Below the pieces are notes generated by a model, which was not told where the DNA came from, made no database searches, and was given only the letters and a program-made list of their open reading frames with translations. The position numbers and the translations under genes are program-made. Shown one piece after another: positions 18,345 to 31,200 of a stretch of 64,000 bases of DNA (positions are counted from its first letter, which is position 1; every line of letters begins with the position of its first letter). This stretch comes from Anaerococcus senegalensis JC48 (GTDB taxonomy: Bacteria; Bacillota; Clostridia; Tissierellales; Peptoniphilaceae), in assembly GCF_000321005.1 (NCBI RefSeq), contig NZ_HE578907.1:320873-384872 (forward strand), written 5' to 3'.

Positions 18345-18374
18345 TAGACTAAGCACTTGATTTTCTGTTATAAT
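18345..18374 (+). promoter_or_regulatory. extended -10 promoter giving a leaderless murT mRNA
   Basis: TG-T-TATAAT occupies 18366-18374 and a -35-like TAGACT lies at 18345-18350 (spacer 18). The last base of the -10 is exactly seven bases before the A of the murT ATG (18381), so the predicted transcription start coincides with the start codon. No ribosome binding site exists between them. Confidence 0.7.
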
Positions 18375-18380
18375 TTTTTC

Positions 18381-19712
18381 ATGAGTATAAAAGAAAATTT
18401 AATTATAAAAGTTTCAAAATTAAGTAGATTTTTATTAAAAATTACAAATCACAAGGCAACTAGCCTTCCTGGTAAAATTGCTTATAATCTAGACAAAGAT
18501 ATTTTAAAAACTTTAAGTGAGAATACCAAATTTATATTTGTTACAGGAACAAATGGAAAAACAATGACGACACATTTTATTACAAATATTTTAAGAAATC
18601 ACTATGATCATGTTTTTACAAATGATTCCGGTTCAAATATGATTCAAGGAATTATTACAAGCTTATTGGATAATGATAAAAATGAAAAAACAGTAGCAGT
18701 CTTGGAGGTAGATGAAGCTAACTTAGTTAGAATAAGCAAATTTTTAAAGCCAGATTATGTTGTCTTAACAAATATTTTTAGAGACCAAATGGATAGATTT
18801 GGCGAAATTTATAATGTTTATAAAAAAATATTAAGTGGTCTTGAAAATTTGGATGATGTAAGAATAATTGCAAATGGAGATCTACCAATATTTTCCTATG
18901 ATTCTTTAAAAAAATATAAACCGATTTATTATGGAATTAGAGAAGATGATAAAATTTCTAATTCTTATAATTTAGATGCTGAATTTAATAGCGATGGAAT
19001 TTTATGCCCAAAGTGTAACAGCATTTTGAAATATAAGTTAGTAAATTATTCATCTCTAGGTGATTTTTCTTGTCCAACTTGCGATTTCCATTCACCAATA
19101 CTTAATTATAAAATAAATAAAATTATAAATATGGAAGCTAATTTTTCTAAATTTTTAGTTGATGGACAAGAGTATGAAACACAAATTGGAGGCTTCTATA
19201 ATATTTACAATGCTTTAAGTTCAATTGCCTTGGCAAAAGAATTAGAAATTTCATATAATAAAATATATGAAGGTTTAAAATATCAAGAGCATGTATTTGG
19301 TAGACAAGAAATAATTGATATAGAAGGCAAAGAAATTGTTATAAATTTAGTGAAAAATCCTACAGGATTAAATCAAATCATAAATCTTATGCTTCTAGAA
19401 AATAGTCCCATTAGTTTATATTGCATATTAAATGATAATTATGCTGATGGTAAGGATGTTTCTTGGATTTATGATTCTTATTATGAAAAGTTAAAGAAAT
19501 TAGATATAAAAGTTATAAAAGTTTCAGGAATTAGAAAGACTGATATGAAAAGACGACTTGAAATAGCAGATATTTTTGATGGTAATATAGAAGAATTTAA
19601 TTACGAAGATGAAATTCTAGAGAAAATAAAAAATGAGAAAACTGAAAAGATATATATACTTTCAACATATACAGCTATGCTTAGATTAAGAGAGGTATTA
19701 AAACTCAAATGA
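18381..19712 (+). CDS. murT: lipid II isoglutaminyl synthase subunit MurT
   Basis: MurT (443 residues) is the Mur-ligase-like ATPase subunit that, with GatD, amidates the D-glutamate of lipid II to D-isoglutamine. The P-loop GTNGKT is at 56-61. A zinc ribbon is formed by Cys 209, 212, 231 and 234. The MurT-specific C-terminal domain carries DGKDVSW at 356-362, matching the conserved catalytic Asp region. A TTG at 18357 would add eight residues, but it overlaps the promoter and is rejected. The mRNA is predicted to be leaderless. The stop overlaps the gatD start (ATGA), matching the usual murT-gatD pair. Confidence 0.94.
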   Translation: MSIKENLIIKVSKLSRFLLKITNHKATSLPGKIAYNLDKDILKTLSENTKFIFVTGTNGKTMTTHFITNILRNHYDHVFTNDSGSNMIQGIITSLLDNDKNEKTVAVLEVDEANLVRISKFLKPDYVVLTNIFRDQMDRFGEIYNVYKKILSGLENLDDVRIIANGDLPIFSYDSLKKYKPIYYGIREDDKISNSYNLDAEFNSDGILCPKCNSILKYKLVNYSSLGDFSCPTCDFHSPILNYKINKIINMEANFSKFLVDGQEYETQIGGFYNIYNALSSIALAKELEISYNKIYEGLKYQEHVFGRQEIIDIEGKEIVINLVKNPTGLNQIINLMLLENSPISLYCILNDNYADGKDVSWIYDSYYEKLKKLDIKVIKVSGIRKTDMKRRLEIADIFDGNIEEFNYEDEILEKIKNEKTEKIYILSTYTAMLRLREVLKLK

Positions 19713-20359
19713 TTATAAACATTTGTCATTTATATGGAAATTTATTGAATACTTATGGAGATGTCGGAAATGTGATGGCATTGAAATATTTTGCTCAAAA
19801 AAAAGGTCATGAGGTAAACATTGAAGTAGTTAGCTTGAAAGATGACTTTGATTATAAGAAATATGACTTTGTTTTTTTTGGCGGTGGACAAGACTATGAA
19901 CAATCTATTGTAGAAAAAGATTTAGAAAATAAAAAAGAAAATATAAAAAAATATATTGAAAATGATGGACTTTTTCTAGCCATATGTGGTGGATATCAGT
20001 TAATGGGACAATATTATTATGATGCTTATGATAATAAGATTGAAGGTCTTAAAATTTTTGATTATTACACTAAAAACCAAGTAAATTCTAATAGATTTGT
20101 AGGAAATATTGAAATAAAAGATAATGAAAATGGTCAAATATATCATGGTTTTGAAAATCATGGTGGAGTTACGTTTTTAAAAAATAGAGAGAATGCCTTT
20201 GCTATTGTTATTAATGGAAATGGTAATAATGGAGAAGATAAAACAGAAGGTTTTAGGTATAAAAATACTTTTGCATCATATCTTCATGGTCCACTTCTTG
20301 CAAGAAATGAAAATTTAGTAAATACTTTTTTAGATATTATAGAAAATAATAAAAGTTAA
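19709..20359 (+). CDS. gatD: lipid II isoglutaminyl synthase glutamine amidotransferase subunit GatD
   Basis: GatD (216 residues) is a class I, CobB/CobQ-like glutaminase that supplies ammonia to MurT. The nucleophile is Cys 93 in ICGGYQLMG, and the catalytic histidine is His 193 in YLHGPLLARN. The N-terminal ICHLYGNLLNTYGDVGN stretch is typical of this subfamily. Overlap with murT by four bases shows translational coupling. It acts in the cytoplasm on the membrane-bound lipid II precursor and affects cross-linking and resistance to wall-active compounds in other Gram-positives. Confidence 0.94.
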   Translation: MIINICHLYGNLLNTYGDVGNVMALKYFAQKKGHEVNIEVVSLKDDFDYKKYDFVFFGGGQDYEQSIVEKDLENKKENIKKYIENDGLFLAICGGYQLMGQYYYDAYDNKIEGLKIFDYYTKNQVNSNRFVGNIEIKDNENGQIYHGFENHGGVTFLKNRENAFAIVINGNGNNGEDKTEGFRYKNTFASYLHGPLLARNENLVNTFLDIIENNKS

Positions 20360-20386
20360 CTAATAAATCTTAATTCACTTTAATAA

Positions 20387-20410
20387 ACTATTGCACTGAA
20401 TGTGAATAGT
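20387..20410. promoter_or_regulatory. imperfect inverted repeat over the fhs -35 region
   Basis: ACTATT-g-CAC pairs with GTG-AATAGT around a TGAAT centre, giving nine pairs with one bulged G. The repeat covers the whole -35 hexamer and much of the spacer of the fhs promoter, so it is a candidate operator. Confidence 0.45.
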
Positions 20411-20419
20411 TGATATAAT
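20391..20419 (+). promoter_or_regulatory. promoter of fhs
   Basis: TTGCAC (20391-20396) and TATAAT (20414-20419) are spaced by 17 bases, with TG one base before the -10. Transcription would start near 20426, leaving a leader of about 35 bases with a TAGGAG ribosome binding site. Confidence 0.8.
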
Positions 20420-20461
20420 ATATCTGACAAGCAAATATTAAAAGTAAATTTAGGAGTTTAA

Positions 20462-22111
20462 ATGAAAAAAGATATTGAGATTGCAAGAGAAGCGAAAATT
20501 AAAGATATCGAAGAGATAGCAAATTATCTTGAAATTAATGATTATGAAAAATATGGTAAGTATAAGGCTAAAATAAAACCTTGTTATGATGAAAATAAAA
20601 ATTCAAAACTTGTTTTAGTTACTGCGATTTCTCCAACACCATTTGGTGAAGGAAAAACTACTATGAATGTTGCCTTATCTATGGGTCTTAATAAATTAGG
20701 AAAAAAATCTATTTCTGTTTTAAGAGAACCATCACTGGGACCATCTTTTGGTATTAAAGGAGGTGCTTGTGGAGCAGGTTATTCTCAAGTTATACCAATG
20801 GAAGATATAAATCTTCATTTTACTGGTGATTTCCATGCGATTACAAGTGCAGTGAATTTAGTAGCAGCGATGATTGATAATCATATTTATCAAGGAAATG
20901 AAAAAAATATTGATTTAAATAATATTGTTTGGAAAAGATGTGTCGATTTAAATGATAGAGCGCTAAGAGAAGTTGTTGTTGGTCTTGGTAAAAAAACTAA
21001 TGGTATAGTTAGACAAGATGGTTTCGATATTACTGTAGCTACAGAAATGATGGCTGTATTTTGTTTGAGCAATGATCTTTTTGATTTTAAGAAAAAAGTT
21101 TCAAAAATGATAGTAGCTTATGATAATGATGGGAATTTCGTAACAGTTGACGATATTAATGCAACTGGACCAGTTTGTGTATTGATGAAAGATGCCTTAA
21201 AACCAAATTTATGTCAAACTCTAGAAAATACACCAGCTATAATTCATGGAGGACCATTTGCGAATATTGCTCATGGTTGTAATTCTATAATTGCTACAAA
21301 AACTGCTCTTTCAATTTCAGATTATGCAGTAACAGAAGCAGGATTTGGGGCAGATCTTGGAGCAGAAAAATTCTACGATATAAAATGTAGACAAGCTAAT
21401 CTAAAACCGAACATGACTGTTGTAGTAGCTACTATTAGAGCATTAAAATATCATGGTGGTCAAGATTTAAAAGAAATAAATGAAGAAAATATAGAAACTT
21501 TAAAAAAAGGTTTCAAAAATTTAAAAACTCATCTTGAAAATCTTAAGAAATTTTCAAATAATATCGTAGTTGCAATTAATAAATTTGACCAAGATACACA
21601 AAAAGAATTAGATACCTTAAAAAAACTTGTTGAACGATTAGGATTAAAAGCTTTCGAATGTGATGTCTATCATAAAGGAAGCGATGGTTGTCTAGATATA
21701 TGTGAATATATTATAGAAAAAAGTCAAAATGATAATAATTTCAAAGTTTTATATGACGAAAATTTATCTATTGAGGACAAGATTGAAATAATTGCTAAAG
21801 AAATTTATAGGGCAAGCGGAGTAAAATATTCAAAAAAAGCTCTAAGTGAAATAAAAAGAATTAATGATTTAAATTCAGATAATTTACCAATTTGTATTGC
21901 AAAAACACAATATTCTCTTTCTGATGATCCTAATAACTTAAATCCAGAAAGTGAATATGAAATTACTATCAATGATATTAGATTAAATCAAGGGGCAGGC
22001 TTTATTGTAGCCTTAACTCAAAATATTTTAACTATGCCAGGATTACCAAAAAGACCTGCTGCATTTGATATAGATATTGATGATGATGGTGATATCGTTG
22101 GATTATTTTAG
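20462..22111 (+). CDS. fhs: formate-tetrahydrofolate ligase
   Basis: This 549-residue enzyme makes 10-formyl-tetrahydrofolate from formate, ATP and tetrahydrofolate, feeding purine and formyl-methionine synthesis or anaerobic one-carbon flow. The ATP-binding loop TPFGEGKTT lies near 58-66. Family blocks such as LREPSLGPSFGIKGGACG, HFTGDFHAIT, HGGPFANIAHGC and MPGLPKRPAA are all present, and the length is normal. It has its own promoter with a candidate operator. The TrpR-like gene begins seven to ten bases after the stop. Confidence 0.97.
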   Translation: MKKDIEIAREAKIKDIEEIANYLEINDYEKYGKYKAKIKPCYDENKNSKLVLVTAISPTPFGEGKTTMNVALSMGLNKLGKKSISVLREPSLGPSFGIKGGACGAGYSQVIPMEDINLHFTGDFHAITSAVNLVAAMIDNHIYQGNEKNIDLNNIVWKRCVDLNDRALREVVVGLGKKTNGIVRQDGFDITVATEMMAVFCLSNDLFDFKKKVSKMIVAYDNDGNFVTVDDINATGPVCVLMKDALKPNLCQTLENTPAIIHGGPFANIAHGCNSIIATKTALSISDYAVTEAGFGADLGAEKFYDIKCRQANLKPNMTVVVATIRALKYHGGQDLKEINEENIETLKKGFKNLKTHLENLKKFSNNIVVAINKFDQDTQKELDTLKKLVERLGLKAFECDVYHKGSDGCLDICEYIIEKSQNDNNFKVLYDENLSIEDKIEIIAKEIYRASGVKYSKKALSEIKRINDLNSDNLPICIAKTQYSLSDDPNNLNPESEYEITINDIRLNQGAGFIVALTQNILTMPGLPKRPAAFDIDIDDDGDIVGLF

Positions 22112-22120
22112 GAGATAATG

Positions 22121-22438
22121 ATGACAAATTCAAAATTAAAAAGCAAAGATTTAGATGAATTTTTTGATGCTATATTAATGTTAAAAGATAGAGATGAATG
22201 TTATAATTTTTTTGAAGATGCTTGTACAGCTAGAGAACTTCAATCAATTTCACAAAGATTACAAGTAGCAAAACTATTAAAAATAAGAAAAACTTATAGT
22301 GAAATTGAAGAACAGACTGGGGCTTCTACCGCAACAATTTCAAGAGTAAATAGATCTCTACATTATGGAACTGATGGTTATGATTTAGTTCTAGAAAAGT
22401 TAATAGCTAATAATCTAAAGGAAGAAAAAAATAAATAA
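22121..22438 (+). CDS. yerC: YerC/YecD family TrpR-related protein
   Basis: This protein of about 105 residues belongs to the TrpR-like helix-turn-helix family (YerC/YecD), whose target genes are poorly known. Residues about 40-85 form the HTH, with ELQSISQRLQVAKLL followed by YSEIEEQTGASTATISRVNR. An ATG at 22118 is also in frame, but the AGGAG at 22110-22114 gives better spacing to 22121. It is transcribed with fhs and followed by a strong terminator. In B. subtilis a homologue lies near pcrA and ligA, as here. Confidence 0.88.
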   Translation: MTNSKLKSKDLDEFFDAILMLKDRDECYNFFEDACTARELQSISQRLQVAKLLKIRKTYSEIEEQTGASTATISRVNRSLHYGTDGYDLVLEKLIANNLKEEKNK

Positions 22439-22453
22439 TTTAAGAATAAATTG

Positions 22454-22490
22454 CGAATTTATCAATTTGATAAGTTCGTTTTTTATTTTT
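22454..22490 (+). terminator. intrinsic terminator after yerC
   Basis: CGAATTTATCA (22454-22464) and TGATAAGTTCG (22468-22478) form an 11-pair stem with one G-T pair and a three-base loop. A T-rich tail (TTTTTTATTTTT) follows. Confidence 0.88.
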
Positions 22491-22531
22491 ATAAAAATTT
22501 TTATTAAAAATTATTCTATTATATTTATATC

Positions 22532-22560
22532 TTAGAATACTTATGCTCTTGTGGTATAAT
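22532..22560 (+). promoter_or_regulatory. extended -10 promoter of the pcrA-ligA-gatCAB run
   Basis: TG-G-TATAAT (22552-22560) is a perfect extended -10. The -35 position holds TTAGAA (22532-22537) with a 17-base spacer. Transcription would begin near 22567, about 18 bases before the pcrA ATG. Confidence 0.72.
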
Positions 22561-22584
22561 TAATAGGATGAAAGGAAGTGAATG

Positions 22585-26782
<4,198 letters not shown>

Positions 26783-27061
26783 ATGGATAAAAATGAAGTT
26801 TTTAGAATTTATAGACTAGCAAATCTTGATTTATCTAACCAAGATGTAGATTTAATTTCTGATAAGTATAATAAAATTTTAGACTTTATTGACCATATTT
26901 TTGATGTTGATTGTAAAGATGTAAAAATGACTGAAATGTTGGATAATCATGAAGCTATTTTAAGAGAAGATGTGCCAGGAAAATCTCTTGACAGAGAAGA
27001 TGCTCTTAAAAATGCAAAAGATACTGAATATGGTTATTTTAGGTTGGATTGGAAACTTTAA
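26783..27061 (+). CDS. gatC: aspartyl/glutamyl-tRNA amidotransferase subunit C
   Basis: GatC (92 residues) stabilises the GatCAB complex that converts Glu-tRNA(Gln) and Asp-tRNA(Asn) to the amidated forms. The sequence shows the family pattern: an N-terminal helix (FRIYRLANLDLS), the central ILDFIDHIFDVD helix, and a C-terminal LREDVPGKSLDREDAL loop that wraps around GatA. The size is standard. It starts directly after the ligA stop with GAGGAG upstream and is followed by gatA after nine bases. Confidence 0.93.
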   Translation: MDKNEVFRIYRLANLDLSNQDVDLISDKYNKILDFIDHIFDVDCKDVKMTEMLDNHEAILREDVPGKSLDREDALKNAKDTEYGYFRLDWKL

Positions 27062-27070
27062 GGAGCAAGT

Positions 27071-28480
27071 ATGGATATTAAAGAAACAATTAATAAATTT
27101 AAAAATAATGAAATTTCAGTATTTGAAAATACAAAAAAAGTATTAGAAAAAATAAAAAATGATAAATATAATGCATATATTTCTATTAATGAAGAAGATA
27201 GTTTAGAAAGAGCAAAATATTTAGATGCGAAATTAAAAAATAAAGAAGAATTAGGTTCCCTATTTGGAATACCAGTTAGCGTAAAAGATAATATTTCTTA
27301 TAAAAATATGAAAATGACTTGTGGATCAAAAATGCTAGAAGATTTTAATCCAGTATTTAATGCAAAAGTAGTTGAAAATCTATTAAATGAAGATGCAATT
27401 ATTATTGCCAAAACAAATATGGATGAATTTGCAATGGGAGGATCAGGAGAAACATCTTATTTTGGTCCAATAAAAAATCCATTAGATGAAACTTTAATTC
27501 CTGGTGGATCTTCTTCAGGTTCTGCAGTAAGTGTTGCAAAAGAAGATGTGCTAGTTTCACTTGGAACAGATACTGGTGGATCAGTAAGACAACCTGCAAG
27601 TTATTGCAATATTATAGGATATAAACCAACATATTCCTTAATGAGTAGGTCTGGAGTTGTTTCAATGGCAAATAGCTTAGATCAAGTTTCATTATTTGCA
27701 AAAAATGTAAGTGATTTAAGACAACTTGCATCCGCAACTCAAAGCCCAGATAAATTTGATATGACAGCATCTCTTGAAGATTATAATTATGAAAAAGAAA
27801 ATTATGATTTTTCTGGCAAAAAAATTGCTGTAATTAAAAATGAAAATAATGTATATAATTTAGATAAAGAAGTAGAAGATGATTATAAGAAAGCAATAGA
27901 AATTTTAAAAGAAATGGGAGCTGAAATTTATCCAAGTGATTTAAAATATTCTAAATATGCAAACGAAGTTTATAATGTCGTAATGAGCTCTGAAGTTTCA
28001 AGTAATTTATCAAGATTTGATGGTATAAGATTTGGTCATCAAACTGATGAATACAAAAATGTTGAAGAATTATTTATAAAAAATAGGTCAGAAGGATTTG
28101 GGGAAAATGTCCAAAGAAGAATAGCTCTTGGAACAATGTATCTTTCAAGTGAAGATGATCAAAGAATTTATAAACAAGGACTAAAATTAAGAACTTTAAT
28201 TGTTGAAGAATTTAAAGAAATATTTAAAAACTATGATCTATTAATCACTCCAACTACTGTAGATTTACCATCTAAATTAGGAATATATGTTGATGATCCT
28301 TTAAAGGATTTCACTTCAGATATTTTTAATGTCTGCGTAAATTTAACAGGATCTTGTGGAGTATCTATCCCTGTTAGAAAAGGAATTTCTGGAAGTATTC
28401 AAATTATAGGAGATAGATTTAAAGACAATGATATTATAAATGCTTGTGAAACTTTCGAAAGGAAAATAAATGAAGACTAG
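27071..28480 (+). CDS. gatA: aspartyl/glutamyl-tRNA amidotransferase subunit A
   Basis: GatA (469 residues) is the amidase-signature subunit that releases ammonia from glutamine. The Ser-cisSer-Lys triad is visible: Lys 72 in VSVKDNI, Ser 147 in GGSSSGSA and the nucleophile Ser 171 in TDTGGSVRQP. The substrate region (MGGSGETSYFGPIKNP) is intact. An AAGGAG site precedes the start. The gene overlaps gatB by 11 bases, so the amidase and kinase subunits are produced together. An organism needing GatCAB normally lacks glutaminyl-tRNA and/or asparaginyl-tRNA synthetase. Confidence 0.97.
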   Translation: MDIKETINKFKNNEISVFENTKKVLEKIKNDKYNAYISINEEDSLERAKYLDAKLKNKEELGSLFGIPVSVKDNISYKNMKMTCGSKMLEDFNPVFNAKVVENLLNEDAIIIAKTNMDEFAMGGSGETSYFGPIKNPLDETLIPGGSSSGSAVSVAKEDVLVSLGTDTGGSVRQPASYCNIIGYKPTYSLMSRSGVVSMANSLDQVSLFAKNVSDLRQLASATQSPDKFDMTASLEDYNYEKENYDFSGKKIAVIKNENNVYNLDKEVEDDYKKAIEILKEMGAEIYPSDLKYSKYANEVYNVVMSSEVSSNLSRFDGIRFGHQTDEYKNVEELFIKNRSEGFGENVQRRIALGTMYLSSEDDQRIYKQGLKLRTLIVEEFKEIFKNYDLLITPTTVDLPSKLGIYVDDPLKDFTSDIFNVCVNLTGSCGVSIPVRKGISGSIQIIGDRFKDNDIINACETFERKINED

Positions 28481-29891
28481 AACTATTATAGGATTAGAAA
28501 TTCACGTAGAATTATCTACAAAAACAAAAATGTTTTGTTCCTGTAAAAATGAATTTGGTGCTGTACCTAATACAAATACATGCCCAATTTGTTTAGGTCA
28601 TCCAGGAACTTTGCCTTTAATTAATAAAGAGGCTGTAAGATATGCAATCAAAGCTGGACTTGCACTCAATTGTGAAATTAGAGAATCAATGAAAATGGAT
28701 AGAAAAAAATATTTTTATCCAGATCTTGTTAAGGGCTATCAAATAACCCAACAAGATGAGCCATATGCTATTGGTGGTCACATTATTTTGAGTGATGGAG
28801 ATAAAATTAGATTAAACTCTATTCATATGGAAGAAGATACAGCAAAATCAAATCACGATGAAAATAATAATACTTTGATGGATTACAATAGAGCTGGCCT
28901 TCCTTTAATTGAAATAGTAACAGAACCAGATATGAAATCTGCTAAACAAGCTAGAGAATTCGTTGAAAAATTAGCGCAAACTTTAAGATTTTTGGATGTT
29001 TCAGATTGTATCATGGCAGAAGGTCAAATGCGTTGCGATGTTAATATAAACTTAGAAAATCTTGAAACAGGAGAAAGAACATCAATTTCTGAGATTAAAA
29101 ACTTAAACTCTATAAAAGCCATCGAAGATGCCTTATTATTTGAGACTGATAGACATAAAAGAATGCTAGAAAATGGAGAGAAATCTATAAAAGAAACTAG
29201 AAGATGGGATGATGATTCTCAATCTACAATTTCAATGAGAACAAAAGAAACTGCAAATGATTATAGGTTTTCTATAGAAGCAGATATACCAAGAATTAAA
29301 CTAAGTAAAGAATTTATTAAAGATATAAAAGATAATTTACCAGAATTACCAGAAGAAAAAGCAAAAAGATATATGAAAGAGTATAAACTTTCAGATTATG
29401 ATGCGGGTCTTTTGTCAAATGATAGGAAATTAGCTAATTTATTTGAAAAAACAAATGATATAGTAAAAAATCCTAAGGAAGTTTCAAATTGGATATTAAC
29501 AGAACTATCTAGAAGATTAAATGAAAGTGAAATTGAAGCTGATCAAATGAACTTATCAATTGAAAATTTTGCTAAATTAATAAAACTAGTTCTAGATAAT
29601 AAAATAAACAATAATGTTGGTAAGAAATTATTAAGAGAAATATTTGAATCAGATGAAGATCCAGAAAAAATTTCAAAAGAAAGAAATCTTCTACAAATTT
29701 CTGATGAAAATTTCTTAGAAGATATAGTTAAAGAAGTTTTGGAAGAAAACCAACAATCTATTGAAGATATTAAAAATGGTAAAGATAGGGCATTCGGATT
29801 TTTGGTTGGTCAATGTATGAAAAAAACAAAAGGAAAAGCAAATCCACAACAAGTAAATGCACTATTAAAAGAAAGAATAGGAGAAATTTAA
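28470..29891 (+). CDS. gatB: aspartyl/glutamyl-tRNA amidotransferase subunit B
   Basis: GatB (473 residues) phosphorylates the misacylated aminoacyl-tRNA and passes it ammonia from GatA. It opens with the typical IIGLEIHVELSTKTKMFCSC and has the cysteine pairs CSC and CPIC of the zinc site. The FYPDLVKGYQITQ and YNRAGLPLIEIVTEPD motifs are present. The helical and YqeY-like tail domains (about 295-473) bind tRNA. AAAGGA precedes the ATG, which lies inside the end of gatA. It ends the gatCAB block, and a hairpin follows at once. Confidence 0.97.
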   Translation: MKTRTIIGLEIHVELSTKTKMFCSCKNEFGAVPNTNTCPICLGHPGTLPLINKEAVRYAIKAGLALNCEIRESMKMDRKKYFYPDLVKGYQITQQDEPYAIGGHIILSDGDKIRLNSIHMEEDTAKSNHDENNNTLMDYNRAGLPLIEIVTEPDMKSAKQAREFVEKLAQTLRFLDVSDCIMAEGQMRCDVNINLENLETGERTSISEIKNLNSIKAIEDALLFETDRHKRMLENGEKSIKETRRWDDDSQSTISMRTKETANDYRFSIEADIPRIKLSKEFIKDIKDNLPELPEEKAKRYMKEYKLSDYDAGLLSNDRKLANLFEKTNDIVKNPKEVSNWILTELSRRLNESEIEADQMNLSIENFAKLIKLVLDNKINNNVGKKLLREIFESDEDPEKISKERNLLQISDENFLEDIVKEVLEENQQSIEDIKNGKDRAFGFLVGQCMKKTKGKANPQQVNALLKERIGEI

Positions 29892-29920
29892 GAGCAGGCT
29901 TTTCGCCGCTCTTATTTATT
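29890..29920 (+). terminator. hairpin after gatB (weak terminator)
   Basis: AAGAGC-A-GGC pairs with GCC-GCTCTT around TTTTC, giving nine pairs with one bulge. The tail ATTTATT is a poor T tract, so it may only partly stop transcription before the following gene. Confidence 0.55.
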
Positions 29921-31200
29921 ATGAATATATTAATAGAAAACGTTAAGATCCTCACAATGTGTGATGGAGAAGTTATAAAAAATGGAAATATTTATATTGA
30001 AGACGGAAAAATAAAAAAATAAGCAAAGACAAGATTGATTTTTTTTATGATAAAAAAATAGATGGAAAAAATCATCTAGCTATGCCTGGATTAATAAATG
30101 CTCATACACATGTCGGAATGAGTCTATTTAGAAATTTTAGTGATGATGTTGAACTAATGGATTGGCTAAATAATAAAATATGGCCACTAGAAGATAAATT
30201 AACTGAAAAAGATGTTTATTGGGCTTCATTATTATCTCAAGCTGAAATGATAATGACAGGAACGACAACTTTTGCTGATATGTACTATTTCGAAGATCAA
30301 ACAATAAAAGCATTAGAAAAATCTAAAATGAGAGCTCAAATTTCAAGAGGCTTAACACTAGATGATGAAAATTTATCTAAAATTAAAGAAAATATAAATC
30401 TTTATAAAAAATTCGAAAACAGCCAAGATGGGAGAATAAATATTGCCTTAGGCCCTCATGCTGTTTATACAACTGATAAAAAATACTTAGAAGAGATATC
30501 AAGAGTTTCTAAAGAATATAAGATTCCTATTCATATACATTTATCAGAAACAAAATTTGAAAACGAAGAATGTATAAAAAGATTTGGCCAAAGTCCAACG
30601 GAAGTTTTTGAAGAATGTGGAATTTTTGAAAATAAAACAATAGCAGCACATGGCGTGCATTTAACGGAAAAAGATTTAGATATTTTGTCAAAATATGATG
30701 TTTCTGTCGTTCACAATCCTTCCAGTAATTTAAAACTTTCATCAGGATTTTTAGATTGTTCGAAAATAATTGATAGGGGAATAAATCTTGCAATTGGAAC
30801 TGATTCATCAGCAAGTAATAATAATTTATCTATGTTCAAAGAAATTTCAATAGCATCACTTGTTTCAAAGTATAAAGATCCTAAAAATTTAAGGGCATAT
30901 GAAGTTTTAAAAATGGCGACTATTAATGGAGCAAAGGCTTTGGGAATGGATGAAAAAATAGGAAGTTTGAAAGAAGGAAAAATCGCTGATATTATTTTAA
31001 TAGATTTAAATAATCCTAACCATACTCCTCAAAATAATTTGATTTCATCTTTATGTTACTCTACTTTCGATACAGATGTTTCATATGTTTTGATAAATGG
31101 AGAAATAGTATTTGATAATAAAAAATTCATTAATCTTGATATTGATGGAATAATTCAAAAATCTAAACAATCTTTCAATAATTTGAGGAAAAGAATATGA
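29921..31200 (+). pseudogene. mtaD: 5-methylthioadenosine/S-adenosylhomocysteine deaminase, split by a frameshift in an A7 tract
   Basis: The gene would encode a 426-residue metal-dependent deaminase of the MtaD/SsnA amidohydrolase family. The first 33 codons (29921-30022) give the N-terminal beta-sandwich start MNILIENVKILTM and end at TAA directly after seven A (30013-30019). The -1 frame then continues without interruption through ISKDKID to PGLINAHTHVGMS (metal HxH), HLSETKFE, AAHGVHL and GTDSSASNNN. One extra A restores a single reading frame. Zero-frame codons at the slip are A-AAA-AAA followed by stop, which is also a canonical -1 slippery heptamer. Mutation, sequence error, or recoding are all possible. 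The stop overlaps the next gene (ATGA). Confidence 0.85.

Noticed and set aside
18357..18380. Upstream TTG start for murT adding eight residues
   Set aside because: It overlaps the extended -10 promoter, has no ribosome binding site, and gives a non-homologous N-terminus.
29813..30022. Small separate gene of 69 codons overlapping the end of gatB
   Set aside because: Its first part is an out-of-frame reading of gatB. The real content is the mtaD start at 29921 that runs into the frameshift.
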